Source: Nocardioides sp. JQ2195 (GTDB taxonomy: Bacteria; Actinomycetota; Actinomycetes; Propionibacteriales; Nocardioidaceae). Taken from it: a stretch of 64,000 nucleotides of DNA. Below are positions 1 through 7,238 of this stretch, in pieces. The position numbers and the translations under genes were made by a program. The number at the start of each line of letters is the position of its first letter. Position 1 is the first letter of the stretch. The DNA lies in assembly GCF_012272695.1 (NCBI RefSeq), contig NZ_CP050902.1, positions 2,232,001-2,296,000 on the forward strand, in the 5' to 3' direction. Below the pieces are notes generated by a model. That model worked only from the letters and a program-made list of their open reading frames with translations, was not told the DNA's origin and ran no database searches.

Positions 1-340
1 CGGGATGAACGTCCCGTCCCGATCCCGCGGGACGTCGAGCGGCACCTCGCCGATCTGAGAGGCCATCGTCTTCGGCGTGGCGCCGTTGCGGGAGTTGGCG
101 AACAGCGCTGCCTCGGCCGAGCCCTTCTCGTAGCCCCAGATGGTCGGTCAGCTCGGCTTGCAGACCACGTTCGAGTGCGGCCTTGATCAGACCCGGGATG
201 AGGCCGTCATCGCCGGTCAGTTCCAGATCGCCCGCATCGATGCGGGCGAAGATGTCGTCCAATGCTCCCGACGCGGCCATCTCGGCAGCGACGTCAGAGC
301 CACGACGATCAGATTGTTCGTCGGTCACGAGGTCCATCAT
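1..340 (-). pseudogene. IS256-family transposase, N-terminal part, frameshifted and cut by window edge
   Basis: Reading leftward from the ATG at 340 (AAGGA-type ribosome site just upstream), the protein begins MMDLVTDEQSDRRGSD and continues through LTGDDGLIPGLIKAALERG to AELTDHLG. This is the N-terminus of an IS256-type (mutator-like) transposase. At 134-137 a run of four C (four G on the coding strand) stands where three would be needed to continue as DHLGYEKG, so the frame shifts. The family sequence EAALFANSRNGATPKTMASQ then continues in another frame to base 1. The rest, including the DDE core, lies outside the window. This copy is a different IS256 lineage from the intact one at 3128. 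A one-base indel could be a real inactivation or a sequencing error. Confidence 0.85.
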
Positions 341-387
341 GTTCCTTTCAGATGGACCGATCCCTTACACAGAAGATCTGACACCTC
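1..387 (-). mobile_element. IS256-type insertion sequence, one end only
   Basis: The DNA ahead of the transposase start (about 345-387) reads, on the minus strand, GGTGTCAGATCTTCTGTG followed by TAAGGGATCGG. This resembles the terminal inverted repeat region of IS256-type elements, so the outer end lies near 385-388. The other end is beyond base 1, so target duplication cannot be checked. Confidence 0.55.
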
Positions 388-634
388 TCGGGTGGGGTCG
401 CAGCGTTTCGCAACGTCGGAACGAGTTGAGCGGTTGCGGATCGCCCGCCGGATCTCGGCGCAAGAACTCCGCGCGCATACCGAAAGACGGAACCACGTGA
501 GGCGGACTAGACCGGCTGAGCCAAAACGTGCGAATTTCTCAATCTCAAAGCGCGCCCCCGGGCACCCGCTCTTTACTTCTCCAAACCGCCCCTAGGAAAA
601 GCCAGAGCGGAACGACCCAACGGAGGGAGGGCGC

Positions 635-1603
635 ATGTCTAGAAAACATGCGATCACTGGAGGCCTGTGCGTAAGCATATTGGCAGTAGCACTGGGCGCG
701 ACCATCACAGACGCGAACTCAGACAGCATCCCCACAAGTCCATACGCTGCGACTATCGCGCCGGAGGTCAGCGACCCACTCGATGCCCTTTTCGACGGAA
801 CCCCCTTCCGCCAAGCTGTATGGATGAACTTCCAACGGGTCGTTGCTGGCTGTATGAAAATGTACGGTTTTAATTACGCCGCTGCCGCCCCTAGGCCCCA
901 GTCGGTTGAGCCGGCCAGCCTTCCAGTTGAGGAAAGCACCGCCGGCTCCGATGTCACGTTTCGTGAGACAAAGTCCATGCAGTACAAGATGCCAACCCGC
1001 CAGGCACCCGCCAGCATCGTTGCCGGACCCAGCTCCGCTTACTACCAGGCGCTGCGCGGTGTCACCATCCCATCAGGGCTGGGCTCCAAGGCCCTGAATG
1101 CGTACGACTGGCGGGCCTACGACGGTGTCAACTCGGACAACTTCGGCATCTCAGCCGAAGACACCGGCGGATGCGAAGCTGAGGGCCGCGAACTCGTCTC
1201 TGAACCCGCGTTGCTGGCACTCGAGGAACTCCAAATCCAAGCGGCTCCTCTGGTGGAGGCCATCGGCACTGACCCGATTTACGAAGGACTTCAAGCGGAC
1301 TGGATCGACTGCATGGCCGACCAAGACTACAACTATAGCTCCCCGATCGAGCCAGCCACGACAGCCGCAGTGGAGGCTTCTGACCTATATGAAGCCGGCG
1401 GTACGGCTGGCCAATGGGCTACTCTCGAAGCTGCAGAGGAGGATCTCGCCGAGACCACCGCTGACTGCCTTACGACCACTGGCTATCAAGCCTATCTCGA
1501 TGGCTTGTCTACACAGCCCGAGTGGCTGCAGTTCGTGACTGACAACCAGGAGCTACTCGACTTGGCCGGCGGTCGCACCCTCGCGGTGGGGGGCAACCAA
1601 TGA
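635..1603 (+). CDS. Secreted protein of unknown function, cysteine-containing
   Basis: A 322-residue protein with a strong ribosome site (GGAGGGAGG) before the ATG. Residues 1-27 form a typical signal peptide: basic start, hydrophobic core (CVSILAVALGATI), then a polar region. The mature part is acidic and Ala/Gly-rich with four spaced cysteines in similar settings: CMKMYGFNY near 73, CEAEG near 180, CMADQDYNY near 225 and CLTTTGY near 278. The pairing of C-M/L with an aromatic residue four to six positions later looks repeated and could give two disulphides. No known catalytic motif was seen. The next gene overlaps by four bases (ATGA), so the two are co-translated. The GC content is visibly lower than in the genes after 10.7 kb. 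I do not recognise the family. Confidence 0.75.
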   Translation: MSRKHAITGGLCVSILAVALGATITDANSDSIPTSPYAATIAPEVSDPLDALFDGTPFRQAVWMNFQRVVAGCMKMYGFNYAAAAPRPQSVEPASLPVEESTAGSDVTFRETKSMQYKMPTRQAPASIVAGPSSAYYQALRGVTIPSGLGSKALNAYDWRAYDGVNSDNFGISAEDTGGCEAEGRELVSEPALLALEELQIQAAPLVEAIGTDPIYEGLQADWIDCMADQDYNYSSPIEPATTAAVEASDLYEAGGTAGQWATLEAAEEDLAETTADCLTTTGYQAYLDGLSTQPEWLQFVTDNQELLDLAGGRTLAVGGNQ

Positions 1604-2094
1604 GCGGATGGACGAGAGCAAGGTTCACGCGCAGTGCGATTGCGTTGGCCATTGGCATCGTAATGATATATCTCGGCGCTTCGTGCGGTGCCCCGATCAG
1701 CGCGAAGATCAAGAACGTCACATGCCGTGGTGCGATCGACAATGTTCATGGGTCTCACCACAACGTGGGACGGATCAACGTCGTCGCGAGTGGGGCGTGC
1801 GTCGGCGCAGCGACTCGCCTCTCGGCTGACATACAACTGCAAAAACGGCTCAGCTCTGGCTGGACTACCGTCGCTGTCTCTGACAGCAGCCAACGCGTCC
1901 TCTATCCCAAGTCGGGGCGCGTGTACAAGTTCTCTGCCAACACTTTCTGTGCATCGGGTGACTACCGAGGAGTGGCGTCGCTTCAAGTTCAGGTCAGGCC
2001 GGGCACGACCATCTTGAACAGGTTTGGTCAGGCTGGAAAGAGTCCCCAGTTCACAAGAAATCCCTGCACTTCGGAGACCTATCACGACTACTGA
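1600..2094 (+). CDS. Exported or membrane-tethered small protein of unknown function
   Basis: A 164-residue protein whose ATG overlaps the stop of the preceding gene by four bases. Residues 1-30 carry Arg/Lys followed by a hydrophobic stretch (AIALAIGIVMIYLGASC), so it is exported. The Cys at the end of this stretch resembles a lipobox, but the Gly at -3 is not ideal, so lipoprotein status is uncertain. The mature part has four more cysteines (CRGAID, ACVGAA, FCASGDY, PCTSE) and looks beta-rich (QLQKRLSSGWTTVAVSD, YKFSANTFCASGDYRGVA). This fits a small disulphide-stabilised extracellular domain. It probably acts with the secreted product of the gene at 635. No family was recognised. Confidence 0.7.
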   Translation: MSGWTRARFTRSAIALAIGIVMIYLGASCGAPISAKIKNVTCRGAIDNVHGSHHNVGRINVVASGACVGAATRLSADIQLQKRLSSGWTTVAVSDSSQRVLYPKSGRVYKFSANTFCASGDYRGVASLQVQVRPGTTILNRFGQAGKSPQFTRNPCTSETYHDY

Positions 2095-2181
2095 GATCAT
2101 GAGTTGTCCTGGGTGATTGTCCCATCCTGTCGCCCAGGACAATTCTCGTCCTGTCACTTTGAGCCGGGGAGGAGTGTCGAA

Positions 2182-2847
2182 ATGCCAGTCTCTGACGACT
2201 CGGGGTTCCCTGCGCCCTTATCTAGCGTCGAACATGCCCGGTGGATCGCAGAAACAATCGCCCCTGGAACAGGCATCATTCGCAACTATGTCCCGACGGA
2301 CCTTGATGGCGTGGCCCGCGTGCTCCATCGAGCTGGCCACGACTACGACCTCACCTGGAAGCGGATCAGCGCAGCCTCAGGAGAGACACTGTCCTCCGAT
2401 ACTCAGTTCGACGACATACGGCAGAGCCTAGGCGAAGAACCGCCCGCAGAAGTCGGCTCACTGGATCCTGTCTCCCAAGAGCGCCTCACCGAGATTCTGA
2501 CTGAGTGGAGAGCTACGCAGGCGAGTGTGTTCTTCGGGTGGTGGACGGGTTCGGCGAAGGTGGGGCGATTGCCTGGCGTGCACGGCGCGCCCGCCTATCG
2601 CGGCCCCAGAGAGTGTGTTCTGTTCGAATCCGAGTTCGACAAGCTGGCGCACCTCGCGACCGAAGTTGGCGTCACTCCCTATCACTGGTTCGATGCTTCG
2701 AAGTCATGGCTCGTCGTCACGGAACTCGACTTCGACTCGACCCTAGTGGCCGGCCCATCTGACCTGATCGACGCCATCACCAGCGATACCGTCCTGGAAG
2801 CCTTCGAAACCAGCTACAGTGCTGACCTGCGTTCACATCGTCCCTGA
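2182..2847 (+). CDS. Cytoplasmic hypothetical protein
   Basis: A 221-residue protein. The ATG at 2182 is preceded by GGGGAGGAG, so I prefer it to an in-frame TTG at 2104 that would add 26 unconvincing residues. The N-terminus (MPVSDDSGFPAPLSSVEHAR) is followed by a segment on aromatic and acidic residues, FFGWWTGSA near 140 and an AWFV/SWLVVTELDFDST-like strand near 200. This arrangement resembles a conserved actinobacterial family of unknown function that I have seen without an assigned role. No signal peptide or membrane segment is visible. It lies 87 bases after the secreted pair and may share their transcript. Confidence 0.65.
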   Translation: MPVSDDSGFPAPLSSVEHARWIAETIAPGTGIIRNYVPTDLDGVARVLHRAGHDYDLTWKRISAASGETLSSDTQFDDIRQSLGEEPPAEVGSLDPVSQERLTEILTEWRATQASVFFGWWTGSAKVGRLPGVHGAPAYRGPRECVLFESEFDKLAHLATEVGVTPYHWFDASKSWLVVTELDFDSTLVAGPSDLIDAITSDTVLEAFETSYSADLRSHRP

Positions 2848-3027
2848 GATTTCGCCACGCCCACCGTACGGACGGTATGTGGTTAAGTACAGCGCTGCCC
2901 CGGCGAGCATCGACTACAAGACGACAACCTGGCGCAGAGCGTGTAGCCCTTCCGTTTGGTTCTCGTAGAGGTACACCGGTTTCGTCATCGGCCCGGGTCG
3001 GGTGATTCATCTGATGCAACACGCAGG

Positions 3028-3045
3028 CTTATAGTTTGCCATAAG
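3028..3045. repeat. Short palindrome in an AT-rich patch beside the IS element
   Basis: CTTAT at 3028-3032 and ATAAG at 3041-3045 form a perfect 5-bp inverted repeat around 8 bases. The patch (about 3020-3072) is unusually AT-rich for this chromosome. The geometry would suit a tyrosine-recombinase core site or a regulator site, but nothing else supports either. The 2848-3072 interval has no convincing gene. Confidence 0.3.
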
Positions 3046-3072
3046 AAATGACATCGGTTAGCGGGAAAAGCA

Positions 3073-3081
3073 ATCACTTGA
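3073..3081. repeat. Target site duplication, left copy
   Basis: ATCACTTGA immediately outside the left inverted repeat of the IS256 element. The same nine bases occur immediately outside the right repeat at 4487-4495. IS256-family elements make duplications of 8-9 bp. Confidence 0.85.
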
Positions 3082-3113
3082 GACAGAGCCCCGCGGGGTG
3101 GTGGGCTTTGAGG
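3082..3113. repeat. Left terminal inverted repeat of the IS256 element
   Basis: Starts GACAGAGCCCCGCGGGGTGG and ends CTTTGAGG. It matches the right repeat read on the opposite strand at 25 of 32 bases. Confidence 0.85.
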
Positions 3114-3127
3114 GGATCCTCGGTGCC

Positions 3128-4366
3128 CTACTCGCCGCTCTTGATGGCGGCATGAGTACCAGTATCCATGGTGTCGTTGAGTTGCGCCATGGACTCCTCT
3201 GAGAGGTAGCGGCGGTCGCCGGCGATCCACTCGTCGTGCATGTCGATCAGCACCGCACCGACGAGCCTGATCACCGCGGCAGCGTTGGGGAAGATCCCGA
3301 CCACTCGGGAGCGGCGCTTGATCTCTTTGTTGACTCGCTCGAGTGGGTTGGTCGACCAGATCTTGCACCAGTGGGCCTTGGGGAAGCCGGTGAACGCGAG
3401 TACCTCCGCCTTGGCTTCGTCCATGAGCGGGCCGACCTTGGGGAACGAGGCGGCGAGTTGGTCACGGACCTCGTCCCACGCGGCGGTAACGGCCTTGGGG
3501 TCGGGTTGGGCGAAGATCGTGCGGAACACCGCGGCGACCATGTCGGCGTGGGACTTGGGTACGTGGGCGAGCAGGTTGCGGGCGAAGTGGACCCGGCACC
3601 GCTGGTGCGCGGAGCCCTGGAAGGACCGCTTCAATGCCGCCACCAGCCCGGAGTGCTGATCAGAGATGACCAACTGCACCCCGGCCAGGCCGCGTTGTTT
3701 GAGGCTGAGTAGGAAGGACCGCCAGAACGTCTCGTCCTCGCTGTCGCCGACGTCGAGTCCGAGGACCTCACGGGTCCCGTCGGCGGCGACCCCGGTCGCC
3801 ACCACGACCGCCATCGAGACGACCTGGCCGCCCTTGCCGGGCTTGTTGCGCACGTGGAGGTAGGTCGCGTCCAGGTAGACGTAGGGGAACGGCGTGTGAT
3901 CGAGCGGCCGGGTGCGGAACGCCCCGACGGACTCATCGAGGCCTTCGCAGATCCGGGAGACCTCGGACTTGCTGATCCCCGAGTCGGCGCCCATCGCCGC
4001 GACCAGGTCGTCCACACTCCTGGTGGACACACCGTGGACGTAGGCCTCCATCACCACCGCGTACAGCGCCTGGTCGATGCGGCGGCGGGGTTCGAGGATG
4101 GAGGGGAAGAACGACCCCTTCCTCAGTTTGGGGATCCGCAGCTCGACATCGCCGGCCTTGGTGGCCAGCAGCTTCGGCCGGGTGCCGTTGCGTTCGGTGA
4201 AGCGGTCTTCGGTTCGCTCGTAGCGCTCCGCGCCGATCACCCCGGCAGCTTCGAAATCTACGAGCTCTTGCAGCACGGTGCGGACCGATTCACGGATCAT
4301 GTCGACGCCATCTCCGGTGCGGAACGCGTCGAGCAACTCAGACAGGGCAGACTGGGACAAGGCCAT
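3128..4366 (-). CDS. IS256-family transposase, intact
   Basis: A 412-residue mutator-type DDE transposase, the expected length for the family, with AAGGAG ahead of the ATG. The N-terminal part (1-150) carries the DNA-binding region and the segment RIPKLRKGSFFPSILEPRRR. The catalytic core shows the first Asp in YVYLDATYLHVR, the second in LVISDQHSGLV, the conserved C-x-x-H in HQRCRVHFARN and the catalytic Glu in STNPLERVNKEIKRR. It acts in the cytoplasm on the element's own terminal repeats. No frameshift or stop is present, so the element may be active. It differs in sequence from the broken IS256 copy at the left edge of the window. Confidence 0.95.
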   Translation of the reverse strand: MALSQSALSELLDAFRTGDGVDMIRESVRTVLQELVDFEAAGVIGAERYERTEDRFTERNGTRPKLLATKAGDVELRIPKLRKGSFFPSILEPRRRIDQALYAVVMEAYVHGVSTRSVDDLVAAMGADSGISKSEVSRICEGLDESVGAFRTRPLDHTPFPYVYLDATYLHVRNKPGKGGQVVSMAVVVATGVAADGTREVLGLDVGDSEDETFWRSFLLSLKQRGLAGVQLVISDQHSGLVAALKRSFQGSAHQRCRVHFARNLLAHVPKSHADMVAAVFRTIFAQPDPKAVTAAWDEVRDQLAASFPKVGPLMDEAKAEVLAFTGFPKAHWCKIWSTNPLERVNKEIKRRSRVVGIFPNAAAVIRLVGAVLIDMHDEWIAGDRRYLSEESMAQLNDTMDTGTHAAIKSGE

Positions 4367-4454
4367 CGGTGGGTCTCCTTCAGTGCGTTACTTGGTCGTT
4401 TCACACCGAAGATCCCGCCGATGGCCACCTACGTCACGCAGCCCCGCCGATGGA

Positions 4455-4486
4455 CCTCAAACCCCACCACCCCAGGGGACTCTCCT
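4455..4486. repeat. Right terminal inverted repeat of the IS256 element
   Basis: Read on the minus strand it starts AGGAGAGTCCCCTGGGGTGG and ends GTTTGAGG, pairing with 3082-3113. Confidence 0.85.
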
Positions 4487-4495
4487 ATCACTTGA
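4487..4495. repeat. Target site duplication, right copy
   Basis: ATCACTTGA directly after the right end of the IS256 element, identical to 3073-3081. Confidence 0.85.
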
Positions 4496-4527
4496 CGAGG
4501 GAAGTGATTGCCATGCTGGAAGCATGG
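4487..4527 (+). promoter_or_regulatory. Twin palindromes at the start of the Xre gene, likely operator
   Basis: ATCACTT (4487-4493) pairs with AAGTGAT (4502-4508) around 8 bases. CCATGC (4511-4516) pairs with GCATGG (4522-4527) around 5 bases, and the second arm covers the ATG at 4524. Palindromes over the start codon of an Xre-type gene suggest autoregulation. Before the IS arrived the first palindrome had 10-bp arms (GCAATCACTT / AAGTGATTGC). Confidence 0.55.
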
Positions 4528-4766
4528 CAATCGAGTGGCGGCTGCGTCCGGTCACGGCAGAGCGGGAACTCTGGCAGACCAGCGATCTGCGCCGGGCCCT
4601 CGAAGACGTCGGAGCGCCGGGACTGTCCCAGGCACAGGTCTACCGCCTCGTGTCCTCTCGCCCAGGGCGCCTCAACCTCGACACACTCGACGCGCTCTGC
4701 CGAGTCCTCGCCTGCAACGTCGAGGACATCCTGCGGCGAGTACCCGACGAGGAACCCTCGACGTGA
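4524..4766 (+). CDS. Xre-family helix-turn-helix regulator
   Basis: An 80-residue DNA-binding protein starting MAIEWRLRPVTAERELW. A Cro/CI-type helix-turn-helix covers roughly residues 20-70: DLRRALEDVG, then GLSQAQVYRLVSS as the recognition region, then LDALCRVLACNVEDILRRV. Proteins of this type in actinobacteria often sit next to recombinases or integrases and act as the switch of a mobile element. The last four bases overlap the GTG of the following multi-HTH gene. Two palindromes lie over and just ahead of its start. The IS256 element has inserted only about 40 bases upstream, so its native promoter is probably displaced and it may now be driven from the IS end or be silent. Confidence 0.8.
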   Translation: MAIEWRLRPVTAERELWQTSDLRRALEDVGAPGLSQAQVYRLVSSRPGRLNLDTLDALCRVLACNVEDILRRVPDEEPST

Positions 4767-5570
4767 GCGAATGGATCTCAGCCCGCGCCGCCGCGGAACT
4801 GACCGGCATCAACGAAAACACCATTGAATGGTGAGTCCGTCAGGGGCGGATCGATCAAGCGGTTGCGTCACGGCAACAGACCAACGCTGAACAAGGGCAG
4901 CGTGGAAGAGTTCGCCGCGAGCTACGTCCCCAAAGGCAAGCGCACGCAGCAGCGCTACCGTCTCACCGCCACGGAGCAATCGAGGCGCTGGATTGCTGGC
5001 CACCACAGTCCGCGTGACGTGGCTGAGCTCTTCGCGGTGAGCGAGACAACCGTGCAACGGTGGGTGGCAACGGGCCGGCTCAGTGCCGAGAGACACCCCA
5101 CCCGCGGCTGGATCCGCTTCACCTACGACGACGTCGACTGCCTCGCCGACGAGCGCCGAGAATGGATCAGTTACGCCACCGCCGCGGAACTGATCGGCAT
5201 CTCGGCCGGCACAGTGCGCGCCTTGGTCCTCAAGGGCGAGCTCGAGCACCGCACAGCCTCACAGCAGCAGCCCTCCATCTCCAGGCGATCTGCTCAGGAG
5301 TGCAAATCGAAAAGACAGGTCGAGAAGGACGCGCGTGCTGCGAAACGGGCCGCGAAGACAGCAGCTAGCAGTCCTCCGGACGACGGGGAAGTCTGGCTCA
5401 GCCTCACTGAAGGTGCCCTGGTCTTGCGAGTGAGCAGAACCCGGGTCGGCCAACTGGTCAGGTCCGGGCGAATCCCTGCCACCAAGCGTGAGCGACGGTG
5501 GTGGATCCGACGCTCACACGCCGAGTCGCTCTCAGCCACACGGGCAGTTCGCTTGATGCGCGTCAGGTAG
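4763..5570 (+). pseudogene. Multi-helix-turn-helix protein, interrupted by stop and frameshift
   Basis: A GTG at 4763, overlapping the Xre stop by four bases, opens a frame reading SEWISARAAAELTGINENTI that stops at TGA 4831-4833. The logical continuation (VRQGRI, then KRLRHGNRPTLNKGSVEEFA) needs the stop bypassed and a 4-bp GATC duplication near 4850 removed. After that the frame is open to 5570. The full product would hold four excisionase/MerR-like helix-turn-helix units: 4763-4830, about 5000-5130 (AELFAVSETTVQRWVATGRL), about 5155-5260 (EWISYATAAELIGISAGTV, a near duplicate of unit one) and about 5390-5530 (LTEGALVLRVSRTRVGQLV). A Lys/Arg/Ala-rich linker precedes the last unit. A TTG at 4824 could still start units two to four. 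No recombinase domain is present. Confidence 0.6.
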
Positions 5571-5965
5571 GTTTCGCGGCGGTACCGAGGAGGGGCAAAC
5601 CAATCGAAGGCAATGGGGCTGCGCGAGCGGAGTACGGCAGAACGATTGTTGGTACGCTGGGGCAAGAATTGGCTGACCGGCTTGGACCGGGATCCGACCC
5701 GACGAATCTCGAATCCACCTAGACTCGGGAACGACGGCCGGTCGCGTAGTGAGCTTCTCCCACCTTGACGCACTCGACGTTGAGGAACCCCAAAGGCGAG
5801 TGTTCGTCGGCTCACTCACGTCGCGGGTCCTCAGCCCGTGCGGACGAGAAGGCGACGACCCCCATCAAGCCTAACGGTTGCGGCCACCCCCATCGCTGTA
5901 GGTCGCTATGCCATGGTGAACCCTTGTGCTCACCTGGGTTCCGACGTTGCTGCTGCCTTCGTTCG
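5571..5965. other. Intergenic stretch without a recognisable gene
   Basis: About 395 bases between the broken multi-HTH gene and the 3' end of the leftward nuclease gene. I see no frame with family resemblance or a good ribosome site on either strand, no strong hairpin and no tRNA. Confidence 0.5.
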
Positions 5966-6676
5966 TCAGCGACATGCCGACCACATCCCGGCACCTCGAC
6001 CACGAGCCGTGTCCTCCAGTTCGGTGTATGCCGAGGACCGTGCAACCGGGGGCGAGCTGGTTCGGGGGCGAGCACCGCCGGAGTGGATCTGGGCAGCACC
6101 GACGTCGCGCCCGTCGGCCTGCACATACCGCAGCCAGCGGCCGTAGGTGTCGACGTCGCGCTGGCTGGGATCACTCACGAGGGTCACCCGAGTACCCACA
6201 GGGAGCAGCTGCTCAAGGTTCTGCTTGGACGGCTGGCCGTAGCACTCCCCCGGTCTGCCGGGATGCGGGATCTCGGAAGCACTGATCCCGAGGAACCGAA
6301 CCCGGACCGACGCACCGGCCCGAGTCGTCACCTGGACGGTGTCGCCGTCGAGGACGTACGCCATCGTCCCTCGCGTGCGCTGCGCCGACAGAACGGAGTC
6401 GCGGTCGCCGCGACCCGGGGCATCGAGGAGGTTGCCACCGAGTTCGCCACCAAGGGCGAGGCCACTGAAAATGCCGCGGATGCCAACGACGATCACCGCC
6501 GCCACGATCACCAAGGACACCACGCGCACCGGCGTGTTGGCGATCGTCGCGGCACTCCCGCATGCCTGGTCGCGCCGACGACCGGTTCGTTCCCTCGGTG
6601 CGCGGATGCTGGCGGCATCAACCCGGCCGCTCCAATGCCGCCACCGGCGCGGGGTGCCACACGTCGGTTGCATCAA
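5966..6676 (-). CDS. Membrane-anchored thermonuclease-like (SNase) protein
   Basis: A 236-residue protein with a basic N-terminus, one membrane segment at about 50-72 (VRVVSLVIVAAVIVVGIRGI) and a staphylococcal-nuclease domain from about 105 to the end. Visible SNase marks are VLDGDTVQV (second Asp equals Asp21), VRVRFLGISASE (Arg35 and Glu43 equivalents) and DTYGRWLRYV (Arg87 equivalent). The usual calcium-ligand Asp40, in G-I/V-D-x-P-E, is replaced by Ser here (GISASE), so activity may be reduced or altered. The domain probably faces outside the cell. The ATG at 6676 overlaps the upstream gene by 59 bases, and a later start is possible. It is last in a leftward cluster of island genes. Confidence 0.75.
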   Translation of the reverse strand: MMQPTCGTPRRWRHWSGRVDAASIRAPRERTGRRRDQACGSAATIANTPVRVVSLVIVAAVIVVGIRGIFSGLALGGELGGNLLDAPGRGDRDSVLSAQRTRGTMAYVLDGDTVQVTTRAGASVRVRFLGISASEIPHPGRPGECYGQPSKQNLEQLLPVGTRVTLVSDPSQRDVDTYGRWLRYVQADGRDVGAAQIHSGGARPRTSSPPVARSSAYTELEDTARGRGAGMWSACR

Positions 6677-7238
6677 GGAGAGCCGGCTGCTGGTTGGTCC
6701 GCCCCCAGACCAGCACGTTGTTCAGGTTCTTACCCGGCCCATAGGTCAGATAGGTCCCGTCGCAAGAGTCCGCCCGAATTGCCTGCGCGTAGCGGAACCG
6801 ACGCTCGCTGTTGACCCGACCGACATGGACCCACTTGCCCAGCGACGAGGCGACCCCCGCCAGGTTGCACGCCTCCGGCCCAAACTTCCATGCCGTCGAT
6901 CCCCCGATGAATAAGCAGTCGATCTCATCCCACAGGTCCCACGAGGAGAACTCCATACCGTCCTGCGCGACGTATGCCACCGGGTAGCCCAGGTCGCGGA
7001 TCTTTGCAAGCCACGGCCCGGCACGATCCTCGGTGGCCGCTGCATCACCGACAACATCGGGCGCTGTCGCGAACAAGCAGGTGTCCGCGTCAGCCGCATT
7101 GGCGACGAGGAACCGCCACCACGGGTCTGGCTCCCACCGTTCTGAGAAGCAGCCGTTGTCGGCACACCACATCACCCCAAGTGGGCGACGGTTCCCCAGC
7201 TTCGGTGTGTCAATGAAGCCGAGCACACCCTGCGCCAT
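6618..7238 (-). CDS. Small TIM-barrel protein resembling tRNA-guanine transglycosylase / phage DpdA
   Basis: A 206-residue cytoplasmic protein of a family seen in actinobacterial phages and mobile DNA. Its conserved stretches line up in order with motifs of tRNA-guanine transglycosylases: WCADNGCF (24-31) with the catalytic-Asp motif SDSGGFQ, AYVAQDG (88-94) with IVQGG, IGGSTAWK (111-118) with GGLAVGE, HVGRVNS (138-144) with the glycine-rich strand, and ADSCDGTYLTYGP (156-168) with the nucleophile region DxxDCV. It lacks the C-terminal zinc site and is about half the usual length. By analogy it could exchange guanine for a 7-deazaguanine base in nucleic acid, as DpdA proteins do in DNA. That is an inference from motif order only. 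It overlaps the upstream gene by 29 bases. Confidence 0.5.
   Translation of the reverse strand: MAQGVLGFIDTPKLGNRRPLGVMWCADNGCFSERWEPDPWWRFLVANAADADTCLFATAPDVVGDAAATEDRAGPWLAKIRDLGYPVAYVAQDGMEFSSWDLWDEIDCLFIGGSTAWKFGPEACNLAGVASSLGKWVHVGRVNSERRFRYAQAIRADSCDGTYLTYGPGKNLNNVLVWGRTNQQPALLDATDVWHPAPVAALERPG

Larger units (their letters stand above)
3082..4486 (-). mobile_element. Complete IS256-family insertion sequence (1405 bp)
   Basis: The element is bounded by imperfect terminal inverted repeats of about 32 bp (3082-3113 and 4455-4486, 25 of 32 positions identical, with the core GGGGTGGTGGG and TTTGAGG shared). A 9-bp direct repeat ATCACTTGA flanks it. It carries one transposase gene on the minus strand. 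Removing the element and one repeat copy rebuilds a clean palindrome ahead of the Xre gene, which independently supports these ends. Confidence 0.9.

Noticed and set aside
2104..2181. Alternative TTG start for the 2182 gene
   Set aside because: It has no ribosome site, the added residues are cysteine-rich and implausible, and GGGGAGGAG precedes the ATG at 2182.
3028..3045. Reading the AT-rich palindrome as an attachment site of an integrated element
   Set aside because: No second copy and no integrase gene were found in the window. It is kept only as a short palindrome.
5765..6814. 349-codon plus-strand frame antisense to the nuclease gene
   Set aside because: The minus-strand frame shows an SNase domain and a membrane helix; the plus-strand frame shows no family features.
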